64,000 bases of DNA, taken from assembly GCF_017255185.1 (NCBI RefSeq), contig NZ_JAFKCZ010000001.1, positions 310,001 to 374,000 on the forward strand, written 5' to 3'. The notes under the pieces are model-generated. The model saw only the letters and a list, made by a program, of their open reading frames with translations. It was not told the DNA's origin and did no database searches. Both the position numbers and the translations under genes were made by a program. This DNA is from Parahaliea mediterranea (GTDB taxonomy: Bacteria; Pseudomonadota; Gammaproteobacteria; Pseudomonadales; Halieaceae). Within the stretch, counting starts at the first letter, position 1. The number at the start of each line of letters is the position of its first letter. Below are positions 44,001-51,692 of this stretch, one piece after another.

Positions 44001-44150
44001 CGCGATCCAAGCATGGGCTTGGCGATTGGAAGTCAGCCCCATGGCGCGGCGCGATGGTTTGACGGCTTGATAGACGACGTTCGCATCCTTGACGGCGGCC
44101 TGGACAGCAGTGAGGTGGCTGATCTGGCGAAGCCTGTCGAAACGAAATAG
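41046..44150 (+). CDS. Secreted multidomain LamG / PKD / lectin-like surface protein
   Basis: From ATG 41046 (AAGG site upstream) the protein has 1034 residues. Domains in order: signal peptide 1-21 (ending NANA), fibronectin III-like 22-98, LamG 112-318 (YSFDEGHGSVVRDESGNGYD, AAWFKADTFPGDYRDPR), a Pro-Glu repeat linker 335-362, two PKD domains 368-528 (FLWDFGDGSES; FQWSFGDGGSG), two H-type-lectin-like segments 535-795 (FRETYKNPIVLVG, VTNDGFTVRVREWDYL) and a second LamG 815-1028. All parts bind glycans or form stalks in known proteins, so a matrix adhesin is likely. No PEP-CTERM or LPXTG tail is seen. The open frame extends back to 40710 but that part has no signal. The LamG type equals that of the giant protein at 57.6 kb. 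Confidence 0.88.
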   Translation: MFQLFLVLFGFTLLQASNANAADLTLDWDEVADPTVDHYQVAWGYSSGNYANFRDGNTPPLTLESLAEKQTYYIAVRACTADKQSCSDYSNEIIVDTTGEDAGESLGDAVLTYSFDEGHGSVVRDESGNGYDGRLIGNPAFEKVSETGEGYALRFDGVDDSVDVGSLDLRGNEMTLAAWFKADTFPGDYRDPRIISKASGVADNDHIFMLGTIRSGDRTRLRGRVRVGGRTTTLIASSGDIGAGNWHHAALTYNGASLRLYLDGQVVGSTALSGTIDTDASMPVAIGSQPLGNTRWFDGLIDGVHILRRGLDAAAIAQLASEFGNSGDPDDSGDPEPEPEPDPEPEPEPEPEPEPEPEPEPEPTAPTAEFGANVTAGQVPLQVSFDNTSTDADSFLWDFGDGSESTAASPTHTYTRPGVYSVSLSATGKGGTAVNFKGSYITALSPELDAAFSASVTRGQAPLKVRFTSTSSGDIDAFQWSFGDGGSGAGANPEYVYEKPGTYSVSLTVSGPDGSDSVEKAQLIQVTEADEESAGLQLEAGEIRVNHRWKTIKFRETYKNPIVLVGPLSLEDASPAVVQVKNVTNDGFTVRVREWDYLGHVWHRFEKAGYIVVEAGRHQLPNGGWIEAGSVDVDSSTPAYPVSFEGVFPVPPVILSTIASNNDPSGTAVTTRINNVDDYGFEIGLQKEQALPQVHAKETINYLAWQRSKGVVNGYEYTADHTAKRVTERGYKIAFSDAPEEPPVFLSDMQTMNGGDTANLRWHSKSQASVTVLVDEEQSLDRETSHVKETVGFLTLSESSAEDSTDDDDKPAEKAALLLVYTFDDGSGSKVQDMSSQGNDGLLNGGPEYEWSYTAPAGYALDLDGVDDYVDAGSVDVSGGGLTMAAWFKAESFPGSSRDPRLISKSSGTADNEHIFMLSTIAVGGDTRLRARVRVGGKTTTLIASKGNLETGVWYHAAATYDGATLRLYLDGAEVGQVGLSGSVDRDPSMGLAIGSQPHGAARWFDGLIDDVRILDGGLDSSEVADLAKPVETK

Positions 44151-44182
44151 GTAGTGATGCCCTGTCTTGCAAAGCACGGGCG

Positions 44183-45142
44183 TCAGTTTGAAAAGCCGTT
44201 TGATTCGGGAATTGGCGCGATATCGGAAGCTGGTTTTTTCCACAGCGCCACGAATTCACCGGCGGTGAGTTCTTCGACGGAGTACTCTTTGAGCTGACCC
44301 TGGTTGTGCAAGCTGGCTGCGACCGCGGTGCAATCAGGTACATAGGGCGGAAGCAGGACTTTGACTTCGGGTGCCTTCTGTGAAAAAAGACGCCGCCAGT
44401 CAGGGATGCGGAGTTTGTTCAGATAGGCGTTGGACCGGACCAGGCCACTCGATTCGGAGCGCAAATGAGGCCACATGCCAAGGGCGGCGATGTCGCCGGA
44501 CAACAGCCTGGTATCCAGGCAGCCCGTCGGGTTTGTATAGGGATGAAGCGCAATGTAAGCCGCTCCGCCGGGGCGAACGATGCGATTGATCTCCGCTACG
44601 GCCTTTGCCGGGTCTGGCAAGTGATGAAAAACGGCGCGGGAATAGACGAGGTCAAAGGTGTTGTCCGCAAAGCTCGTTTCGGTGGCGTCCATCTGCATGA
44701 CTTTGAGTTCGGGGGCGGAGGTGCATCCGAGTTGCCTGAAGAGCTCGGACCGGTAACGTCGATCGATTCCCATCGTCCGACGGCCGAGGGTTTTCAGTGT
44801 GCGTCTCGCGCCGTTTACCCGCAGCATCCTGGCGTAGCCCGAAAGCTTCGGGTTTTGGATGATGACGTCGAGATCGATAGCGGTTACTCGGTTGTGCAAC
44901 GCAAAATAGATCGTTTGGCTGAGGTACTGGCCGGGACCTATTTCAAGTACATCCAGGTTGCCGGTGTTTACTCCAAGAAGGTCCTTCAGTCTTCTCTCAA
45001 CTTGCCGGGCATTGTCGATAGAGCGTTTAACGCTGCCGGCTATGTCGTGTGAATGAACATGGTATGAATAGAGTGATTGGCGAAAAATATCAAACCATCT
45101 GGAATGAGAGGTATACGAACCCTTGTTTTTTCGCGCTTTCAT
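44183..45142 (-). CDS. SAM-dependent methyltransferase in the polysaccharide locus
   Basis: The 319-residue protein has a Methyltransf_11 core: VLEIGPGQYLSQ (SAM glycine motif), ELKVMQMDATETSFADNTFD, LVYSRAVFHHLPDPAKAVAE and RIVRPGGAAYIALHPY. The substrate is not readable; neighbours suggest a sugar or polysaccharide. The C-terminal part (VKVLLPPYVPDCTAVAASL, SVEELTAGEFVALWKKP) is typical of methyltransferases in glycan loci. It converges with the LamG/PKD gene and is divergent from the beta-helix gene, with starts about 45 nt apart. Base composition is lower in GC than in the core genes. Confidence 0.85.
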   Translation of the reverse strand: MKARKNKGSYTSHSRWFDIFRQSLYSYHVHSHDIAGSVKRSIDNARQVERRLKDLLGVNTGNLDVLEIGPGQYLSQTIYFALHNRVTAIDLDVIIQNPKLSGYARMLRVNGARRTLKTLGRRTMGIDRRYRSELFRQLGCTSAPELKVMQMDATETSFADNTFDLVYSRAVFHHLPDPAKAVAEINRIVRPGGAAYIALHPYTNPTGCLDTRLLSGDIAALGMWPHLRSESSGLVRSNAYLNKLRIPDWRRLFSQKAPEVKVLLPPYVPDCTAVAASLHNQGQLKEYSVEELTAGEFVALWKKPASDIAPIPESNGFSN

Positions 45143-45187
45143 GAATTTTTTTTACTCCATTTATCCAGCAAATCCAGGGATACCGTC

Positions 45188-46705
45188 ATGCTGAATTGGA
45201 AAAGTCTATTACTGAATATTGTAGTACCGATAGTCGCGTTTTCTACCGCGGCTGGGGCTGGCGCGGCCACCTACTACATAGATTATGCGGGAGGTGCCGA
45301 CGGCAACGATGGCCGCTCCCCTGACACCGCTTGGAAAGCGCACCCGTATATGGCGTGCTGGTCCGGCGGAGAGTACACCCACGCCGCTGGTGACCGTTTT
45401 ATATTCAAGGGTGGAGTTACGTGGCCCAATCGTTGTTTCCAGATGTCCATCTCTGCGGGGGGGCAGGCCGGGAAAGTCGATTACTACGGTGTAGACAAGT
45501 CCTGGTTCCGGGGTAGCTCCTGGGAAAGGCCGATATTCAACGGCGAACACAAATCGCTTGCCAATGGCGGCAACATCGTCAATCTGGGAAGCCAGAAATA
45601 CGTGCGCATGGATAACCTGGACATCAGGGGCCACCGGACTTTTGTTGGAGGTGACCAGACGGCGAGCATTCGCTACAGCTGCCCCAAAAACGTAACCATG
45701 TCGAATCTGTGGGTTCATGACTGGTCGGTGGCTCCGTCTGTTACCAAGGACAATGGCCAGGGCGGAATCTATGGTCATATCGCGGGCTGTAGTCCCGCCA
45801 CGGTATGGGTTGAACATTCCAAGCTGTCAAACGCGGAATGGACTGGGTCCGGTCGGCAGAGCGGTGCGGCGCTGCGGGGCGGGAATTGCCGTTTCTGTGA
45901 AATCCACGATGCCAACACGGGTATTCTCCACGGCACCATGCATGACTCTCACATGTATAACATCTCCAACGAAGGCAATGGCAGTTTTGACAGCTCCTTC
46001 CACACCAACTCGCTCTACATCGACAACTGGGCGGGGGTAGGCGTCAATCCCGGATCGACCCCCGCACTCATTTACAATAATTATATTCATCACGTGGGAA
46101 GTGGTTCGGGAGCTATCTATCCAAATCCGCGATTTGGGGCCGATAGCACTATTTATATCTACAACAACCTTGTGCACGATGTTTCCTGGTTGGGAGCCGT
46201 CAACATTGACACCTATTGCTATGGGTGCAGCCATGATTCCGTGGGCAAAGTGTACATCTGGAACAATACCTTCCAGGTTGGAGCAAATGGCAATGGCTTC
46301 AAAGGGGTAAGGGTTACGCCCACGGGTAACAGTCGCCCGCCGTTGAACAAGCTTGTAATGCAAAACAACCACTCCATCAATGACAATGGCTTTTGGGGTG
46401 GCGGCAATGTGAAACAGCGGATAATCGAGCAGAACCTGTCGCAAACCAACGCACAGGCCAGCGCTTCCGGATACAAGACGGCGAATCAGTTCCGGCCTCA
46501 ATCGTCGAGTAGCCCGACTGTCGATGGCGGAGCTGAAATAAGCTGTCCGTCCTGCTCCTCGATCAATGCCGACAGGTTGCGGTCGGCGCGAGGCCAGGGG
46601 CAGAGCTGGGATCTTGGCGCCTATGAGTTTGGCGGCGCTCCCGTGGCGGAAATCCCCAAGCCCACCAATCTTACGGTCAAGAGTCTCAAGCTGGATAGCC
46701 CCTGA
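45188..46705 (+). CDS. Secreted right-handed beta-helix protein (possible polysaccharide lyase or epimerase)
   Basis: ATG 45188 follows AGGGA and gives 505 residues; an open frame to 45077 lacks a signal. A signal peptide ends AAGAGA. The mature part begins TYYIDYAGGADGNDGRSPDT, the common start of pectate-lyase-like proteins. Repeating strands with Asn ladders follow: YVRMDNLDIRG, NVTMSNLWVHDW, ALIYNNYIHHVG, TIYIYNNLVHDVSWLG, KVYIWNNTFQVGANG, LVMQNNHS. Ten or more cysteines suggest disulfides outside the cytosol. Such folds are found in lyases, epimerases and tailspike-like hydrolases; no catalytic set can be named. Being the only plus-strand gene inside a glycan operon, it may trim or modify the polymer. 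Confidence 0.82.
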   Translation: MLNWKSLLLNIVVPIVAFSTAAGAGAATYYIDYAGGADGNDGRSPDTAWKAHPYMACWSGGEYTHAAGDRFIFKGGVTWPNRCFQMSISAGGQAGKVDYYGVDKSWFRGSSWERPIFNGEHKSLANGGNIVNLGSQKYVRMDNLDIRGHRTFVGGDQTASIRYSCPKNVTMSNLWVHDWSVAPSVTKDNGQGGIYGHIAGCSPATVWVEHSKLSNAEWTGSGRQSGAALRGGNCRFCEIHDANTGILHGTMHDSHMYNISNEGNGSFDSSFHTNSLYIDNWAGVGVNPGSTPALIYNNYIHHVGSGSGAIYPNPRFGADSTIYIYNNLVHDVSWLGAVNIDTYCYGCSHDSVGKVYIWNNTFQVGANGNGFKGVRVTPTGNSRPPLNKLVMQNNHSINDNGFWGGGNVKQRIIEQNLSQTNAQASASGYKTANQFRPQSSSSPTVDGGAEISCPSCSSINADRLRSARGQGQSWDLGAYEFGGAPVAEIPKPTNLTVKSLKLDSP

Positions 46706-46740
46706 ACACCGTGGCAGTCAGAGCCGGACGCCGGACAAGC

Positions 46741-48105
46741 TCATTTCGGGTTCCCGCCTTGCGGTGACCCGAATGGCTTTCTTCCACTATCTTCCCCGCC
46801 CCGAGGTGGTCGTGGAATGGGCATCGGCGTCCGTCTTTTTTCGGGGAAGGTGACATAGGTGCTTGAGAGTGTGGCGAGCATTGCCAGTTGGAACAGATAG
46901 ATAAAATGGAACTGATCGTAGTAGACAAGCCCGAACCAGTTGAACACGTGTATGGTGAGTACGATTCCGAAGGCCCATACGAGTCGTTCGGCTTCGGGCG
47001 TTAGGCCGGGGTCAAGGCGTATTGCACGAAGCGCTCGCCCGACGTAGCTGAACGCTTTGTAGAGCATATAGCAGAATAGCCCGATAGCGCCCAGGCCGGC
47101 TGCAACGCCAAAATCCAGGTAGTAATTGATAATGTCGGCCCCGCCAGTCACTACAATGTAGGGGAACCAGTCCTTCGTATTCAATACCGACATCCCCGCG
47201 AGCCACCATTGGTCAAGTGACCTGAAAGCCATATCCATCAGATAGGACCTGTGCCAGCCGTCGCCACCGGTGATCGCGCTTACTTTCGCTGGCAGATACC
47301 ATAGCGGCGCTTTCATTGCCAGGGATAACAAAACGAGCAGGCAGGCGAATGTGATACGGACAACATGCATTCTCGTTCGAACTATCCACAACAGCCATCC
47401 CAGGATTCCGAGTGCCGCGCACATTAGCGGGCCACCCGAGTTCGAGAAAAAAACAATCGCCGAACACAGCATGGTTCCCAGCAGGCCGATAATGCGAAAG
47501 CTGTGTGTGAGAATCAGTGCAAAAAACAAGGGCATGAAGCTCGCGCCAAAGGATCCCAATAGCGTGGCATGGCTGAAGCTTCCCATTGAGCGCGGATTGC
47601 CGTTGCGAAAGCTGTGCTCATAAATGCCCCCTACAACGGCAAAGGGGTTGTTCCAGGTCGAATATTCGATAAATACCAGTATTGTGTAGGGAATTAGCAA
47701 TAAGGCCAATGATCCGAGCAGCCAGAGCATGTCTTGCGGTGATCGGAGCAATCCTCTGCCCGCGAGATATGCCAGGCTCGTATCGATCATCAGGCCGACA
47801 GCGCTGATTGTCGCGCCGTTGCCACTGGCGATATAGATTACCGTCCTGTAGCCATAGGCCAGCAAAAGTGCCTTATCCAGGCCGTTGAATTCAGACAGCG
47901 GGAATTCCCGGCGAGCGATAATGCGAATAATGGCCGCCAGGGTCAGGAAGCGCATGGGATAGATTGCGATGCCCGCGACCTCGATCGCCTGCCCAAGCGT
48001 CATGAACAAGGCGCCGCCGAAGAGCGCAAGCATTGCCCAGCGGGCGGGTCCAGCCACTACCAATGTCAACAATATGGTGAGTGTCGCCACCCCCAGGCCG
48101 TTCAC
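46741..48105 (-). CDS. O-antigen polymerase/ligase-like membrane protein
   Basis: The GTG at 48105 overlaps the stop of the upstream methyltransferase (GTGA) and gives 454 residues; the longer frame from 48132 is inside that gene. Around eleven hydrophobic segments are seen, with one large soluble loop near residues 265-325 (LPAKVSAITGGDGWHRSY), the Wzy/WaaL topology. The C-terminal tail is charged (PEKRRTPMPIPRPPRGGED). It probably joins repeat units at the periplasmic face of the inner membrane. No flippase or outer-membrane export gene is in the window, so the rest of the pathway must be elsewhere. Confidence 0.75.
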   Translation of the reverse strand: MNGLGVATLTILLTLVVAGPARWAMLALFGGALFMTLGQAIEVAGIAIYPMRFLTLAAIIRIIARREFPLSEFNGLDKALLLAYGYRTVIYIASGNGATISAVGLMIDTSLAYLAGRGLLRSPQDMLWLLGSLALLLIPYTILVFIEYSTWNNPFAVVGGIYEHSFRNGNPRSMGSFSHATLLGSFGASFMPLFFALILTHSFRIIGLLGTMLCSAIVFFSNSGGPLMCAALGILGWLLWIVRTRMHVVRITFACLLVLLSLAMKAPLWYLPAKVSAITGGDGWHRSYLMDMAFRSLDQWWLAGMSVLNTKDWFPYIVVTGGADIINYYLDFGVAAGLGAIGLFCYMLYKAFSYVGRALRAIRLDPGLTPEAERLVWAFGIVLTIHVFNWFGLVYYDQFHFIYLFQLAMLATLSSTYVTFPEKRRTPMPIPRPPRGGEDSGRKPFGSPQGGNPK

Positions 48106-49145
48106 GTCTTCTCCGCTTGTACAACGAGGCACTCGCCGATCAGTGGACGTAGCGGTAGAGCGGCCTGTTCGATAGCTGTGAATAGCAGTGCGCGCATCTT
48201 CTGGCTAGAGCTCAGAGTGTGGTTGGGGCCGCAATTGCCGTTCTCGAGCCAGATGCTTTGCTGCCACATGTAGAGCGAATTCGTGGTTTTGATGTCCGGA
48301 TTGCAAAATCCCGCGGTTGCGAGTGCGGCCTGCATGGCGCGTTGGCTGAACAAGTAAAGATGTCGCGGTGGTTCCAGTCCACGCCAGGACTGCTTGAAGA
48401 CACGGTGGCCCATGCTTTCACTGTTTGGCGTGTACAGCATCAAAACCCCGCCAGGCTTCAAAATACGGTGGCACTCGCTGAGTGTACGAAGCGGGTCGGG
48501 CAGATGCTCGATAACGTGGTTCAGGGTAATCGCGTCAAAGTGGTCTTGAGGATAGTGTTGTGTCTCAAGCGATCCCTGGTCGATCCGCAAGCCCGCGGCT
48601 TTCGCGACCTCTACGGCATCGCTGTCAAAATCGATGCCGCGGGTTTCCCATCCAAGTTGCTGCATCTCGACAAGCCACTTTCCAGAGCCGCAGCCAACGT
48701 CCAGCAAGCGGCCGCCCGAAACCGCGTGTAGATGCCGGACCTCTTCGTCGATCTCGGAGCGTCGACGGGGAAAAAGATGGAGTAGTCTGCTCAAGTAGCC
48801 AAGTGAGGCGCTTGTTGATAACTGGGTGTAACCGAAACGGGTCGCCAGGTAATGTTCCTTTAGTGATCGATAGAGTCGTTTGGGCACGCTGGCCGGTTCG
48901 GCGGAATGCGAATTGGCGTGAGTATAGTAATTGTTGTAAGCCTTTGCGGTTTCACCGGCTTCTGGTGTCGGGTCGAGCCACAGTAGCTTGCAGGAAGGGT
49001 TGGTGCACTGGGAAATTCTCCACGAGCCGGAAGCGCCGAATAGCCGGTCCGTTAGGACGCCGTAGCGCAGTTTGCCGGTGCCTCCGCAAAGAGCGCAACT
49101 GGAGGTTCCGGCATTGGCTGTCGTGGCCGCGGTTGCTATGTCCAT
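48102..49145 (-). CDS. SAM-dependent methyltransferase with N-terminal zinc-binding motif
   Basis: The start at ATG 49145 overlaps the end of the upstream gene by 10 nt and gives 347 residues. The N-terminus has four cysteines in CALCGG and CTNPSCK, typical of sugar C-methyltransferase-like proteins in glycan loci. The core shows GGRLLDVGCGSGKWLVEMQQ, ETRGIDFDSDAVEVA, FDAITLNHVIEHLPDPLRTL and RILKPGGVLMLYTPN (Methyltransf_23). It may methylate a lipid-linked or nucleotide sugar. The gene sits between the fused glycosyltransferase/methyltransferase gene and the polymerase-like gene with overlaps on both sides, a tight three-gene unit. Confidence 0.87.
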   Translation of the reverse strand: MDIATAATTANAGTSSCALCGGTGKLRYGVLTDRLFGASGSWRISQCTNPSCKLLWLDPTPEAGETAKAYNNYYTHANSHSAEPASVPKRLYRSLKEHYLATRFGYTQLSTSASLGYLSRLLHLFPRRRSEIDEEVRHLHAVSGGRLLDVGCGSGKWLVEMQQLGWETRGIDFDSDAVEVAKAAGLRIDQGSLETQHYPQDHFDAITLNHVIEHLPDPLRTLSECHRILKPGGVLMLYTPNSESMGHRVFKQSWRGLEPPRHLYLFSQRAMQAALATAGFCNPDIKTTNSLYMWQQSIWLENGNCGPNHTLSSSQKMRALLFTAIEQAALPLRPLIGECLVVQAEKT

Positions 49146-50569
49146 TGGGACCTGACGCTCCAGGACGAGTTTGCCCGGGTAGAGAATACGATATCGGGCG
49201 CGAGCAACGTGTTGTCTGTGCGCTTGGCGATAAGGCTCCGGACCGATGAAGATGGGTTCCTGCGATAGCGTATGTCGGAGTGAGGCAATCCACTTGCCCG
49301 AAGCCAGCAAAGCAGGCGATTTGCATTGGTTAAATGTAGCTTCGATTGGGTGAAGGGCTGTTCCATAAACCTGAATTTATTGCGGCCAGAGAGCTTCGCA
49401 AGGAAACGTCGCTGCGTACCGAGGTTCGGCACAATCCCTACCATGACGCCGTCCTCCGTCAGAAATTCAATGAGCTGACGAAGGGTGCGCATTGGATCTT
49501 CGATATGTTGAAGAACGTTCAGCAGAACTATTGCGTCGTACTTTTTACCTCTGATTTTCTCGAAAGCCAGATTGAAATCGGGAGGCAGTACCTTGACTCC
49601 GCGTACCTCCGTGATTTTTCCGATGATCGAATCCAGGGGTATGACCGTAACATCCTTGCCCAGGTCGGTGAGCGCGGTTTCGGTTTCGCCACTCCCGCAG
49701 CCAACGGAGAGAATACGTGTCGCCTGTGATGGGATCTGATCAATAATGTCTGTGTGGCACGACTCGTAGTAGTGCTTGTCCCATTCTGGAGTTTGCAGGT
49801 TTTTCTGCGCACACAGTAATGTCGAGGAACACAGTCGCTTATCCAGAATGCCGAACATGGTTTCGATCTGTAGCTGGTAGTCCTGCTCGGAAAGGCCCAC
49901 TTTGCCGAGATAGGCATTGGAAAGGTGATATAGCTCAAACTCGGCCAAATGTGAAATACAGATTACCTTGGACATGCCACACTGTGTATATGGGTCCGTC
50001 GCGGCCGCGCACAGCATATCGTAGCGCCCCTTGTGTGGTTCTACCAGGTAACCCCCGGATGCTATTGCGCGACCGAGCTGTTGTTGAGTGAGCATGTAGC
50101 AGGCCGAGTGTTCATTGGACAGGCTGGCCACCACGTACTGATTGATACGCCGTACCGAGCCGGCAATCCAGTGAAAGGGGCCGTGAAAATCCAGATAGTT
50201 ACGTCGGCCGTCCGGGTATTCCTCGTATCGTACGAACCCGGGAATAAGATCGGGTGGCAGCGCGCTGGATGCTTTCAGGAAGGCTTCTATATGTCCTTCA
50301 GTGATCAGCATGTCGTCTTCCGTATATATAAACAGGTCGTAGTCCGTGGCGCGATCACAAAACAGTCTTCGGTGAGCAAACGGCAGCGACCAGGGGTCCG
50401 AATTGGGCAAGCCTACCAGCTCGCTGATATCGGGCCCAAGATTCTTTGGGGTCTCGCAAAGCACAACGATATCCGTTTCATAACGCATCGATGAGTATTC
50501 ATCGATAATCCGCTCTACAAGCGACCTGTTTTTTGTCCCGTAATTCGCTATTGCTACCAGTACTTTCAT
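49136..50569 (-). CDS. Glycosyltransferase-like / methyltransferase fusion protein
   Basis: The 477-residue protein has two parts. The N-terminal part (1-250) starts MKVLVAIANYGTKNRSLVER and has FIYTEDDMLITEGHIEAFLK, a GT-A-like fold with a DxD-type motif (EDD). The C-terminal part (about 262-440) is a methyltransferase: TRILSVGCGSGETETALTDL, YDAIVLLNVLQHIEDPMRTL, EFLTEDGVMVGIVPN. One chain could add a sugar and then methylate it, which would fit chain-end capping. The pairing is visible; the function is inference. A 168-nt gap separates it from the next upstream gene, where a promoter may lie. Confidence 0.8.
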   Translation of the reverse strand: MKVLVAIANYGTKNRSLVERIIDEYSSMRYETDIVVLCETPKNLGPDISELVGLPNSDPWSLPFAHRRLFCDRATDYDLFIYTEDDMLITEGHIEAFLKASSALPPDLIPGFVRYEEYPDGRRNYLDFHGPFHWIAGSVRRINQYVVASLSNEHSACYMLTQQQLGRAIASGGYLVEPHKGRYDMLCAAATDPYTQCGMSKVICISHLAEFELYHLSNAYLGKVGLSEQDYQLQIETMFGILDKRLCSSTLLCAQKNLQTPEWDKHYYESCHTDIIDQIPSQATRILSVGCGSGETETALTDLGKDVTVIPLDSIIGKITEVRGVKVLPPDFNLAFEKIRGKKYDAIVLLNVLQHIEDPMRTLRQLIEFLTEDGVMVGIVPNLGTQRRFLAKLSGRNKFRFMEQPFTQSKLHLTNANRLLCWLRASGLPHSDIRYRRNPSSSVRSLIAKRTDNTLLAPDIVFSTRANSSWSVRSQWT

Positions 50570-50737
50570 GATGATTCCCGTCTGGCGGATAGGCTGGGTA
50601 TCTGGTTATTCTGCCGTACGCTGACATCTGCGGCGCGCTGCACCGGATACTTTCCCTGTTGGAAAACGAATGCCTTTTCTCGCGTTCGGCGGCAGCCGTT
50701 TAGTCCTGTGTTATCGAGTCCGCTATTTCTCATTGCG

Positions 50738-51640
50738 TCATGCGGTGCTTTTGGCGGCGGATCTGAACGGGGACGCGAGCCGGGTCAGTCGAAGTTTCTG
50801 CTCGCGACGGAGATAGTCGACGGTTTCGGGGGGTAGTAGTGGCGTATCCATGCTCATGCTGCCCCTGACGTATCCATAAAACCGAATCAGGCTGGCGATG
50901 ACATAGGGCTTTTCGCGGTATCTGCGTGCGCACTTCAATATCTCGAATACAGGATGCGAGCCGAAAGAGGCATCCATCATGCCGAGACGCACCAGCCCGC
51001 GAAGGCGGCCATCGGCGCTTGATGTGGGTCTGTGATGAAAGGCGGCCAATGTGGTGAGCGCGCGAATATGCCAGCCGAACCTCTTCGCTTCTATCTGCGC
51101 CAGCCAGTCTTCTCCGCCGAAACGCAAAGGGGTATAGCCACCGATATCCTCGAAACAGCGGCGTCTGAACATCTGAAGACCGCCCGCCACTGCTTGCGGC
51201 GAGTTTGCCGGGCGCGATCGCCAGCGCCCATGATTCTTTTCGAAAATGTAGCCTCCGGCCACGCCGAGCGAAGAATCCGCTGTGAAGGCCGCCAGTAGGT
51301 TTTTGAAATAGTCTGTACTCTGCAGGGCGATGTCGGCGTCGTGCATGCCGACAAAATCGTAGTCTAGCCCGGATTTTCGCGCCGTTTGATATGCCATTGT
51401 TATTGCCCGGTATTGCGCGCCGAAACTTCTCTCGCCTCCGGACTGGTTGTGGAGCAGATGTATGAAGGGATAAGCTAGCGCATAGCGCTCCACGACATGT
51501 GGCGTACTGTCCGTCGAGCCATCGTCGACAATGTACCACGCCAGCGGGTGGACGCTTTGCCGCACGACAGATTCCAGTGCGAGCCCTATATATTTCTCTT
51601 CGTTTTTTGCCGCTGTCAGGAGTACGAAGCCGGAATCCAT
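50738..51640 (-). CDS. Family 2 glycosyltransferase
   Basis: ATG 51640 follows GGGGGAG at a good distance and gives 300 residues; the open frame upstream to 52000 is a shadow of the neighbouring gene. GT2 motifs are FVLLTAAKNEEKYIGLALES, YIVDDGSTDSTPHVV (nucleotide binding), FVGMHDADIALQS (the DxD position) and RFGGEDWLAQIEAKR. It transfers a sugar from a nucleotide donor to a lipid-linked acceptor at the cytosolic membrane face; donor unknown. No transmembrane segment is seen. It lies 52 nt after the preceding GT2 gene in the same operon. Confidence 0.88.
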   Translation of the reverse strand: MDSGFVLLTAAKNEEKYIGLALESVVRQSVHPLAWYIVDDGSTDSTPHVVERYALAYPFIHLLHNQSGGERSFGAQYRAITMAYQTARKSGLDYDFVGMHDADIALQSTDYFKNLLAAFTADSSLGVAGGYIFEKNHGRWRSRPANSPQAVAGGLQMFRRRCFEDIGGYTPLRFGGEDWLAQIEAKRFGWHIRALTTLAAFHHRPTSSADGRLRGLVRLGMMDASFGSHPVFEILKCARRYREKPYVIASLIRFYGYVRGSMSMDTPLLPPETVDYLRREQKLRLTRLASPFRSAAKSTA

Positions 51641-51692
51641 TGTAGTTGTGCTCCCCCTGGACCTTGAAGGCCAGGCTGTGCTGTCGAAAACG

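Noticed and set aside
41046-44150. PEP-CTERM sorting signal on the LamG/PKD protein
   Set aside because: The C-terminus ends SSEVADLAKPVETK, with no PEP motif, hydrophobic segment or basic tail. The Pro-Glu run is an internal linker.
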